This document shows, in pieces, positions 40,601 through 50,309 of a stretch of DNA of 64,000 nt (its first letter is position 1; each line of letters starts with the position of its first letter). The translations under genes and the position numbers were made by a program. Source of the DNA: Owenia fusiformis (lineage: Eukaryota; Annelida; Polychaeta; Sabellida; Oweniidae). The stretch is taken from assembly GCA_903813345.2 (NCBI GenBank), contig CAIIXF020000007.1:3353730-3417729 (forward strand), given 5' to 3'. The notes beneath the pieces are model-generated. The model searched no databases and had not been told where the DNA came from. It was given only the letters and a program-made list of their open reading frames with translations.

Positions 40601-43600
40601 TCATAAACCCCTGTTCCATAGTTTGATGACCCTGATACCAGTTAGTATCATTCAAAATGGTGGGCAAACATCTTTCGTTCTCGGTAAACACGACGAGCTA
40701 TTGGAAATCTTGCACGGCGCACATGTAGAAGTATTGTTCTCTTTGGATTCGTTCTCCCCGATTGAGTAAAAAGGTAGGTAATAGGATTTAGGTCCCGAAA
40801 AGGTAAATTAATAGGGGTACAGTAATCCCAGATTCCCCCTGGGCCCTCGGGAAATATCATAATGTGTCCCGGAATAAAACCAATATTGAATCCCTCTCAG
40901 TAAATAACCTCTATATAATAGCATTGTATAACTGCAATATCATTAAACCTACACTCATCGGAAGTTTTGGCGTTTTGAAAACTCAAAATCGCTAAATTTG
41001 GTGCCCCATGTTAAGTCAAAGGGAAAAAATATTTTTTTGAAGTGTAAAATACGACATATATCAACCGAGTACAGCTTAATTTAATGAAAGCTTTTAAATG
41101 AAGGGTACCTCAAAAGCAATCTAGCTTCAAAATTTGGACACAAAAATGTCTAGGTCAAAATCTAGGTCAAATTCAAAAGTTTTCCTTATTTTTGTGATTC
41201 TGACACTACACTTCAATTATATTCTTCGAAATTGTGTATACATGTAGCCAACTGACGGCAAAGGGCTAACACTATTAGTACACTGTACTAATAGTGTTAG
41301 CCCTTTGCCGTCAGAAAGTATTTTAACCCACTTTTGAGATATGGTGTCCAAAAAGTAGGTCAAAATAAAAAATTCACCAAATTTAACGTTTGAGTTATGA
41401 ATGAAGAATAGAATTTTCTCAGGAATCAGAATCTGCAAACCAAATTTCGATCCGACTTCCGGTTCGGAAATTATGGCGTTTTGAAATTTCGAGAAAAATC
41501 GATCTGATGGTATCCTGATAGAAAGTCAAGGGTAGCCATCCTTCCTATCCTATCCTATCCTATCCTACTATTCTATCCTATCGTTCCTTCTTTTTCTATC
41601 CTATCCTTCCTAGTTCCTATCCTATCCCTTTTATCCCTATCCGTTCCTTCCTATCTATCCTTCATATCCTTTCCTTCCTATCTATCTATCCTTCCTATCC
41701 TTTCCTTCCATTCCTTCATATCCTTTCCTTCCTATCCTTCCTTGCTATTCTATTCTATCCTATCTTTCTTCTCTATTCTCTCCTATCGTTCCATCCTATT
41801 CTGTCCTATCCCTCCTTCCTATTTCATCCATCCATCCATCCATCTTTTTCTGGATGACTCAGCTTAAAAAAGTCCAAATCTGGAGTCTGAAATTGAACTC
41901 GTTCAATTTCCAAAGTCTAGTTATATTAGTTCTTTGTAAACAATTTCCATACGATACGGTAAATCAGGGGATTTAATATAGCAACTGAATAATCTTTATT
42001 TTTCAGATACAATATCAATGTTGGCTCCCGGGGATTCAATACTTAGCCTATGTATTTAGTTTACCTTGTATATCCTTTTAACTTTGATAACGTAAAGACA
42101 AATACATTATAAGGAACCAAACAAAATACGTTTCATTCATGAATCACGCACTCACGCGTTTTATTCATGTCCCGACCAACACCTACGAGATAAACAGAAC
42201 GTGAAACAGTTTCGCTTGATATTCAATGATACATTATATTGGCGTTTTTGCATCAGCACATTGGTGTTGTTGCATCATCGATGATAAACAGAGTGGTGTT
42301 GTTGCATCAATAGTGAGGAATTAAAAAAAATCTATCACCGGAAGTCTGGCCATCTTGATGCAACAACACGGTGTTGTTGCATCACGATACCCCCCAATGC
42401 TCTGTATTGCTACTGAGATTGTCCCCTCCGTACCAATATTTTCTGTATTGCGACAGAGATGATCAATGGGGACAATCTCAGTAACAATACAGATTGGTAC
42501 AGCACAAGAACTGACCAATCAGAGGGCATCATTTTACAGATCATACGATAAAATACAATACAACACAGTACAATACAATACATGTATCACAATGTTAAAA
42601 ATACTATGTTAGAATTTGCATTCATTTAAATATATATTTTGTGTAATTTCAGAACCTGATACTGGTAAGTGTTCAAATTTTGTTTTGAATAGCCTTATAT
42701 ATTTAATAAAATCAAAGCCTTATATTAAAATTAAAATCAAAGCCTTACATGTACATTCAAAGTTTACTCTGTTTTAGTTGAGTGACCAATCTTGAATCAC
42801 TGCAATCATATTTTTCTTATCAGCATAATTTCTAGATACATTATCTTATGGAATCCCTTTTTTAGGCAAAACAACATGACTCTTAGTTTAGATGATTTTG
42901 AATAAGGTGAAGGTCAAAGCACAGGAAAATGTTGAAATTAACAATAAGAATTGCCATTTCAATATCCACAAGCCTTCAAGAGTGGTTCTTATTTTACTTT
43001 CACAAAAAATCCTTATATTTTAATTCCCACTATTACTATACAGAATATATTCATGAAAAATTTAATAATAAAATACATGTTTTACCACGTTAAAACCCAG
43101 GTCAATATATGATATGTTGAATCATAAATTGAATTGAAGTTATAATAGGATTTATTTGTGCCAATGCTCTTAGGGGAAATGAACATTTAGAATTGCAAAT
43201 ACATGTATCAATTCTGGATTTATTAATGATTTATTACCACAGTTAAAAAGTTGTCAGCTTAGCGGTTGGTAATATCTCACTTTTCTTGCTATGTGCATTT
43301 CTTGTGCATTTCCAGATAAAATACATATAACTCTTTTAACAAATTCATTCTAATTTCAATGATGTTTTTGGAATGAAAATCAAGACCTGGTTAGTTCTTC
43401 GGTTTGCTTTGTATGGGGCTATTTTGAATTTTGAATTCTGTTGTCTACCGTTGACTGTATATATAAATTCTCATATTTGACTATATGTATGACATATGAT
43501 ATTGCTCATCCTTTGCTTTTTAATGTTTAATCATTCGACATTGTATGCACTTAATATATGCAATACTTAAAAAGATACATATATTGATCTTATCTCTACA

Positions 43601-45191
43601 TATGGAAACAATGTCTTAACCTTTTCAATATCATGAAAATTTGTGCACAAAAGAGTTGTGTCACAAAAGAAAAAGTCTTCTTCACCAAATCATGTTAAAT
43701 TAATGTATCATCATGTATCATTCACTTTCTAGGTTCCAGTAGCTCTGGAAATTCCAACAGCGTCGGTATGACCTTGACCTTATCCCCAACTTGCAGTGTC
43801 ATGGTTTTCATGAGATTCTCTCACTTTTGCCAATATAATGATAGTCCTACTGTAACCTTGTTGTCATCTTGAATTACAATTCTATTAATGGCAACAAGAC
43901 TGACCTCTACAATATTTTTGTCCCCAATGAAAACTTCTTTCTGTTTGTCCATTCATCAGAGTGTCTATGTCTATCTGAATGCTGTTCCACTATAATGTTA
44001 ATTAATTAAAGAAAAGTACATCAGAACGTGGAATTCATTTCTGGGACATTTTGAACATTTTTCTTATTCTTATTTCCAAGCAATCAAACAGCAATATTAA
44101 AATTTTTGTCTGTTCTCCAGAAAAAAAATTATGTTTCTTATGATAATAAGAAGAGACAATCTTTTCAGATAGGTTGAGCTTTATGGTTTCAAGCCCATGC
44201 CTTTCAGATGCTCATCTTTGCTTCTTGTTTGGCTTCTCGTGAGGCAGTGGTCCCTCCTGCATTAATATATAAATCCATTGCACTCACTTCAGGAAACCCA
44301 TTTGCAACCAATTGAAAATGAGAAAAATTGTAATAATTTGCCTCTATCGATCAAGTTCAGAATTGTGAAAATGAAATTGTTGTACCCAATCATTTGTTAA
44401 AATCCAGGAAAGATTACAGTGCTATGTTATATTTGTAATTTTAGAGTAAAACATGACTACCATGGCATTGTATTATGAGTGACGAGTTATCTTATCAATT
44501 AACCCAGGAATGGTTTGGTATCATCTTAGCACCTGGCCATCTAACTTAAAGCCTAACACATATTGTATAACATTATAATTCATAACATGGTTGCCATTTT
44601 CTCACATTTTTCTCACACATTTTTTCGGTTGACTAACATCTTGAAATGAATTAGTGTAAGTTTTGGGGTATTGCTGTTTGTATTATTTAGAATTAGAAAG
44701 CATGCATTTATATTTTTGGGAAATGCCTTCATTTATAAGGTTATTTGACAGTCATTCTGAAAAAATGGGTCCAGTTTTTCGATTCAAATTAATTTGGACA
44801 TTTCTGCTTCATAAGTCTTCAATTACTTGCACATTTGAGTAAACATCTCAGATCCTTTTTTTCTGATCTAAAATAGATTCAGAAGTGACATATTCCAATA
44901 TTTATTGAAGGATACTTTCAATCATATAAACTGTTCATCCTATGTTCTCCCATGAATTTTTTTACATGATAGCCCTTATCTCTATAATTTACAAGTATGT
45001 GTTTAAATTTGACCATTCATTGAAATACCATGTCTCAGAATGTCTTTTGACCAATCCAAGACATCATACATACATACATGTATATACATTTGTTTTCAGG
45101 AGAAACGTCAGATAGGAATGCTGCAAGTTCCATGTATCCGATGTATGCCATATTGTACACATTTGTACTCCTGGTAGCCACCTCTCTGTAG
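28621..45191 (+). CDS. GPI-anchored-type immunoglobulin-superfamily protein, 12 coding exons
   Basis: Exons: 28621-28669, 32520-32816, 33968-34045, 34627-34757, 35235-35347, 35709-35824, 36194-36275, 38664-38772, 39137-39266, 42653-42664, 43733-43765, 45100-45191 (stop TAG). All joins have GT-AG and keep frame, giving 413 aa. Residues 1-16 are a signal peptide (MKTFNFAAVIVCIGWS). Ig1 has Cys44, Trp63 and D-N-G-T-Y-A-C ending at Cys127; Ig2 has Cys175, Trp205, Cys240; Ig3 has Cys286 and D-A-D-L-G-Y-L-F-Q-A-C ending at Cys353, but lacks the usual Trp. A Ser/Gly/Asn-rich stalk (~366-394) is followed by a hydrophobic C-terminus (395-413) with no cytoplasmic tail. That is the pattern of a GPI-attachment signal, with Asn390-Ser394 as possible sites. 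Introns between Ig domains are phase 1, as usual in the superfamily. Such proteins are cell-surface adhesion or recognition molecules; I cannot name the orthologue. Confidence 0.88.
29003..29832. mobile_element. ~830-bp foldback element with ~120-bp terminal repeats
   Basis: The left arm starts TACTACTTTTTTCATGGCCT and continues through GACTTCGTCGCTAA to ACATTTGTTCC-like sequence near 29135. The right arm (29705-29832) is its reverse complement with few differences, including the block around GATTCGGGTTCTAACCTTTA. The loop has a chance 60-codon ORF (29140-29322). It lies in intron 1 of the Ig gene. Confidence 0.85.
31999..32168. repeat. dispersed GCCCGTAGCCAG / G-tract element, copy B
   Basis: This matches 17738-17945 over the block running from CCGTAGCCAGCTTTTtCCAGG to TCTGGCCAGGGGGGG. 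The right end reads CTCCCCCTCTGGGTGCGGGC, an approximate inverse of the left end of copy A. It lies in intron 1 of the Ig gene. Confidence 0.75.
33265..33805. repeat. inverted repeat with one interrupted arm
   Basis: GGAATAAGTAACTCCTC (~33363) pairs with GAAGGAGTTACTTATTC (~33487), and TTTTGGCTATTTTCTGAGGA (~33282) pairs with TCCTCAGAAAATAGCCAAAA (~33735). About 150 bp separate these blocks in the right arm but not in the left, so the right arm carries an insertion. It lies in intron 2 of the Ig gene. Confidence 0.6.
34099..34336. mobile_element. small element with CAGGCCCATAGC terminal repeats
   Basis: The ends CAGGCCCATAGC and GCTATGGGCCTG are inverse. An internal C-tract (16 C) and CAGGGGGAG link it to the CGTAGCCAG/G-tract family. 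It lies in intron 3 of the Ig gene. No ORF. Confidence 0.6.
34811..35120. repeat. diverged direct duplication in Ig-gene intron 4
   Basis: Sequence near 34816-34910 (CTTTTGAATAGTCATAATTT, TTGGGTAATATTTCTAGATT) recurs at 35006-35100 with substitutions. The distance is about 190 bp. No coding content. Confidence 0.55.
36276..38100. other. Ig-gene intron 7, left part, with a dispersed repeat
   Basis: No exon seen. The block at 37603-37690 (TATGTAATGTTGACTGATTG, ACAACAATTTAATG) closely matches 63268-63345, so both are copies of one dispersed repeat. Next comes TACAGGGTGTCCCTAAAGT at ~37696, an end motif common to several DNA transposons. Confidence 0.5.
38158..38296 (+). mobile_element. truncated SINE copy
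   Basis: The 3' part of the SINE at 38310-38655 is repeated here: GTGCACATAAAAGAA, GGGCTCCTTCAAGGAGGGGT and GAGGTATTGCTC occur in both in the same order. The tRNA-like head is missing, as in a 5'-truncated copy. Confidence 0.7.
38310..38655 (+). mobile_element. tRNA-derived SINE with (ATA)n tail
   Basis: The head has a Pol III B box, GGTTCGATTCC, at 38367-38377. An A-box-like TGGCTCTGGCAG lies at 38321-38332, and the two sit within a tRNA-like 75-bp segment. A body of ~230 bp is followed by ATA repeats at about 38612-38640. The tail stops only about 10-20 bases before the acceptor of Ig-gene exon 38664-38772. This is not a working tRNA gene: the acceptor and anticodon stems do not pair. Confidence 0.8.
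38914..39085. mobile_element. ~170-bp hairpin MITE
   Basis: GCGAATGCAACTAAC...CTGTCGGCTAC at the left pairs with GTAGCTGACAGGCATTAGTTGCATTCGC at the right. The arms continue inward to CCAACTCATTTAAA / TTTAAATGAGTTTCC. The element fills most of Ig-gene intron 8 (38773-39136). Confidence 0.75.
41252..41314. repeat. 63-bp perfect palindrome (31-bp arms, 1-base centre)
   Basis: The arm CTGACGGCAAAGGGCTAACA... at 41252-41282 is an exact reverse complement of 41284-41314, around C41283. No mismatch was seen. Confidence 0.95.
41520..41850. repeat. decayed TATCC/TTCCT microsatellite
   Basis: About 330 bp of pyrimidine-rich repeats. It begins as regular (TATCC)n at ~41545 and then decays into mixed CTATCCTTCC units and a (CATC)n run. 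Confidence 0.9.
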
Positions 45192-47929
45192 ATCAAGCAC
45201 TTTATCCACTGCTTCATGCTGGCTCAAGATCTGTCTTACATCAGCAAAAGTAATTTCAACTCTCCTGGATGAACATTCGTTACAATGTCAACTACTACTT
45301 GAACCTATCTTTTACAAACATGTGAACACATTCTGAACTGTAGTAAGATCATTTAGAGTCAAACCTATCTACAAAATGCAACTCAAACATTCCCTGAAAT
45401 ATTTCATATGTTATTTTATGAACATTTATTCAACAGATATTCTGTAGAAAATTTTTACATTCCAATGGAATAACTTCCAAAATTGACTTTTCTCATCCTT
45501 ATAGTGAGAATGTATGGACCACAGTTTTATATTATCTGAATCTCCTTTCTCAGCATTTCTCAGCATTTACTTTGAAAGATATGGAGTCCAATGAAGACAT
45601 CACTCATATTTATAGGTTAAAGACTTTGAATATTTCCCAAGAACAAAAATAAGTTGATGTAGGCATTTAGCAGTGGCTCAGCTTCTCTATACATTCTATC
45701 AAAGTTACATTTGAAAATCTGATCCTAGTACATGTATAATGCATTTGAAAGTCAACAATCAATATCAGGGAAGTTAAGAATTCCAAAATAATTTACATAT
45801 ACAATACCATAAAACCTTAATTTAATAAGTACTATGTGTATCCACTATTAAAACTAGATATAGGTATTTTCATATTTTAGAAGTGAGATATATTGCATCT
45901 TGTGATTGCGTGCCTTGTTAAGCCCTCATTTCTACAAAATCTCACTCCCAATAGATTTCAAAGCAATATCTTGTATACAGTAAATACATATCATTAATTC
46001 ACTAAAGTGCTATTTGTCATTCTGGACAGAATTCTTAGCCAATAGAACATTTATATTAGTCATTGCTAATTTATATTTCTAAACACATTTACATTCCATA
46101 GTATTTAATTATACACCATCATTGTATTTTTGTATTTCACCCTGTGGTGGAGGAACAGACATATTGTGACTTAAAATGAGGAATTACATTGATGAACTTA
46201 TCACGAAAATTAAAAGTAATTTCTTCTCAAAGTCACCATACCTAAAATTGTTCTCCTTCATAGGGTGTAAGTATGAGTTATTCACCATGAGGGATTAGAT
46301 ATAGGTTATATATCCCAAGGGCTCCAAGTGCCAACCATATTACCCATTGCAATACTGGATTGGGAAGTTCTTAAAATGAGCTGAATGCAATGAATCTTTA
46401 TTTTAATGATAGATCTAGAATTACATTATGTTAAAAATCTTCATCTATATACTGTGTATATCTGCTTCAAATAGGCTAATTCCCTATATCTATCCCAACT
46501 AGTGAATAACAGATTTATCCTATGGTCACCAGAGGGCCTGCATAAAACATTCCCTGGAATCAGAGTTCAGTGTTTGGTTTTCATACCAAGCTTGCATTTA
46601 TTGCAAAAAATCTATTCATGTATTATATGCCTTGTGATCATGGGATAATAGACGATACATTTCTATTGTTATCGAGCTTTTTGTTTTCATCAATGCAGCA
46701 AGTTATATTATCTATGTGTCGGACTGATTGAAGTAAAATTGTACCTCTTGGAGTCAAAGAAGGTCTGAATATTTATATATTAACATATTTTATACTTTCT
46801 CTAGTACATTTAACTTTTATGTATATAGAAAATCTGGTCTAAAGATGACATTCCATTTCTATTTTTAAAGGGGTTGTTGTATGGCTGAGACAAGGATGAA
46901 TGCCTTTGCTAAGATTAGATATTAATAGACCACAATTGTGTCCATATGAACATTATGAGTTACAAATCCAAAGATATTATTTTATCGTAAGCTAGATTTT
47001 TGTAAGTTTTTGATACACCAACAAAGGCTGTAAGATCTATTGATATGCACATCTTGGCAGGCATAAAGTATAATCATCCAAATTATTGAATTTATGCTTG
47101 AAGTATGCCTTTTTGGAATTCTATTTGAGTTCAATAGTAAAACGAGTTTATTGCAAAACTTACTGGTAATCGATGTACTTAAAGTGTTCACATTAAAAAT
47201 GTTTAGTACATCAGAAAGTCAGATTCAGCTTTCTCTTGAAACAATATCAACTTTTCGTATTTTTAAATGCTGTACAAACAATTTTAACTTTTCGTATTTT
47301 TAAATGGTGTACAATGGTAATGTTTTCTAGAATATTCTATATACTAGTACTATATATATTTATGTATTTCATATATCTTTACATACATATATAAAAAATG
47401 GAGGGAAAGATATTGCTGATAGTATATGGTTTAGATCTGAGGTTAAAGTAGTGTTTGGCTTTTATTTGGATGATTTATGGAAATCATTTTTTTAATGAAT
47501 TAATTGTATATATGGTGTGGCATTTCACATTTATTTTACATGTGCCTAACATGTTTTAGTGTTAACTGCTTGCTTATCGTGTCAAGCTTTGTAATAATTA
47601 TATTAAGTACTGTTTGTATGCAAAGATGCACATATTTAAACCAACGCGTAGTTAAGCTCCAAGACTCTCAATCCTTGTTTTTAAGGATTTTATGACTTTT
47701 TAACAACAGCACTATTGAGCACTATGTTAGACTGAAAGAATAGCTGCACTTTTGGAGCCTATGTATTTCAACTTTTATAAGGCAGCCAGAATTTTGCCTG
47801 ATGGTTCACTTATTCTTGCTTTTAGACAAGCACAATTTATATGAAATTAATCCAATAATTTGAATCACTGTTTGTCATTTAACTGTATTTTGTTATTCAC
47901 TGGATCAGATTCTAACAAATTGACTATTA
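45192..47929. other. Ig-gene 3' UTR and intergenic sequence
   Basis: No gene seen. It includes the Ig gene's 3' UTR of unknown length; ATTAAA at 45847-45852 is one possible poly(A) signal. ORFs here are short and featureless. Confidence 0.4.
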
Positions 47930-50046
47930 CCCTTAAGAAAAAAGCCATGGTAACCATGGTATTCCATGGTGCGTCCATGGTAATCCATGGTTTTCCATGG
48001 AAATTCATGGTTTTTCATGGTATTTTCCATGGAAATTCATGGATACCCATGGTAATCTTCCATGGATATTTACCATGATTTTCCGTGGTAATTGGTGGTT
48101 TGGTAATTGTTTTTTCATGAACATGCCATGTTTTTACCATGACACTTGAGTTGTAAAATCAACAATTTTGGCAGGTTTTGTTTTTACCAAAATCTTCAAA
48201 ATTGAATCAATATTTTAACGAATGAATCCAAGCTGGATTGAGAATTAGTCTCATTAATCATAGATAAAAGAATATGACACCCCCCCACCCCAAAATCTTT
48301 GAGAAAGTCAACCTTCTTGACAAAAGCTGGTTTCAGGCCTGAAGTACAACCATGTTTTTACAATCTGAATATATGTTTAGTACATTCTGTACATAGTGTC
48401 ATATGACAAAGAACTGTTTACTTAATATTTTTTAATTGATGATTTGACCCCACAATTAAAAGTAATAATTTGTTTGCTGGGATTTGCTATCATTTAACTT
48501 TGGCACTTATGTAAAAAAAGACAAAATAAGTGATAAAATCAGCTCACTGAATAAACATTTTTACTTGGAGTAAATCCTATTTGGTTTTATTTGATCAACA
48601 ATGAGTTTTTGACTTGCACTGTCTACACTCACAGACAATAATAATTACTGAAGAGGGAGCATTAGAAAGAGTAAGATTATCATATATAATAACAATTAAG
48701 ATCAGAATATTTAAGAATTATGCAAATGAACTCTTATAATCTGTTTTAAAGAGATTAATCTTTTGACATTAATTTGAGAGTTAAGACACCTAATTAACAT
48801 AGAATAATGGCAACCAAATATTTAAAAATTATGCAAATGATTATTTATTCCTATTCAAAGACAAATCAATTTTAATTACTTATACTATGTTTCATGTTTT
48901 AAGCCAAATGGTGTTGTTAACCCCCTCCCCTTCCTTCATGCAACTTCTTTTTAAATATAATATTCTTACATAGACAAATTGAATTTTTATCACTTAGGTA
49001 TAACATTTCAGTTTGCAGCCATAGGCTTGTGTTTAATCCCCCATCTCAATTTCAAGTCAAAATTCTGTAAAAGTATATACTTTTCTGTGGATTTTTTCAG
49101 ATAATATGCTTATAAAAGTTGAATGGGACTTAATTTGGAGAAGTTCATTTAGAAACATAATGTATTATTCATTTTTCTGCTTCCAAAAGACCAAACAAAT
49201 AGCCCATGGAAAACCATGGACTTTCAAAAGATCAAAAGAATAATCATGGAAAACCATGGCTTTTGATTGCACTTTCCAAAACATCAAAGAAATAACCATG
49301 GAAAAGCATGGCTTTCGATTGCAATCAACCGTCTTCCATGGCTTTTGATTGCAGTTTTCTCAACTTCAAAGAAAGAAACCATGGTTTTTGATTGTACATG
49401 TATTCTCAAATGTACGAAATGTAATTTAAGAAAATGAGTTATTTATTTCTTAAATTACTTCATATTGATTTTTAAAACTGAAAATTAAAGAAAGTATTGA
49501 AATAAAGCAGAGCTTGGGCTAGTTTGTCTTAATCTTTTTCAAAGGAAAGAAGTGTTTGGCCTAAAAAATAAGCAATCTCTATCTAGTCTTGATCTACACA
49601 AAAGACCTTTGCACAATTGTTTTTGAAATCTTGTGGCCTACTCTCTGCTCTGCTGTTTCACATATTTTCTCATTTGTAAGCTGAGTCTAACATTCGATGA
49701 ATGTTCTTGCTATACCTTCAAAATGAAATGTCCACCCTTTTTTCTCAATGATAAGTCTCAGTCTAACTGGGATATATCATCAAAACATTCATTTTGGAGA
49801 TTTTGGTGAATACAAATTCTACCAAAATTGTTGATTTTACATCTCCATGACACATCCATTAAAAACCAATTACCAAACCAACAATTACCACGGAAAATCA
49901 TGGTAAATATCCATGGAAGATTACCATGGGCGTCCATGAATTTTCATGGAAAATAACATGGAAAACCATGAATTTCCATGGAAAACCATGGATTACCATG
50001 GGCGCACCATGGAATACCATGGTTACCATGGCTTTTTTCTTAAGGG
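47930..50046. mobile_element. 2.1-kb CCATGG-rich foldback element
   Basis: The ends begin CCCTTAAGAAAAAAGCCATG and finish with the reverse complement. Arms of ~250 bp (47930-48190 and about 49810-50046) are dense in CCATGG and CATGG. TA flanks both ends (47928-47929, 50047-50048), compatible with a TA target duplication. The middle also has CCATGG/ACCATGG-bearing repeats at 49200-49390. No transposase is visible, so it is non-autonomous. ORFs at 47860-48078 and 49926-50108 are arm artefacts. Confidence 0.85.
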
Positions 50047-50309
50047 TATTTGAAAATCATTGTGAGAGAAAAGTAGCAAATACTGTCCCAGACATAATTA
50101 CAGTTTAACGTTATAGTAAGTGTACATGTCTTATGCGTGATAATTGAGTCAAAATATGTGTTCCTTTTTGTTTGTAATACATTAATTATTAAGAATACTA
50201 TACAGTGGACTGCTGGCTGTGTATATGTATACAAATAAAAGAGTTGGGTAGGGTACTCCATTTTTCTATCTGGGCATAACCCAAATAACAATAGCATTGA
50301 TATTTTAGT

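Larger units (their letters stand above)
39880..42500. repeat. ~2.6-kb nested foldback with nine GATGCAACAACAC boxes
   Basis: The outer arms at about 40020-40350 and 42240-42415 are inverse copies, including GGTATCGTGATGCAACAACA and CTTCCAGTGATAGATTTT-like sequence. The 13-mer GATGCAACAACAC occurs exactly nine times, on + at 40062, 40283, 40305, 40337, 42357 and on - at 40076-40088, 42264-42276, 42296-42308, 42371-42383. Further hairpins lie at each end: 39896-40010 (GAAGTGCAATACAGGATATA with its complement) and 42403-42495. The middle holds a 63-bp palindrome and a TATCC microsatellite. All lies in Ig-gene intron 9. No ORF of note. Confidence 0.8.

Noticed and set aside
47860-48078. 72-residue ORF with repeated FHG/VIHGFPW-like segments
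   Set aside because: It is a translation of the CCATGG repeats in a foldback arm, mirrored by another ORF in the opposite arm.
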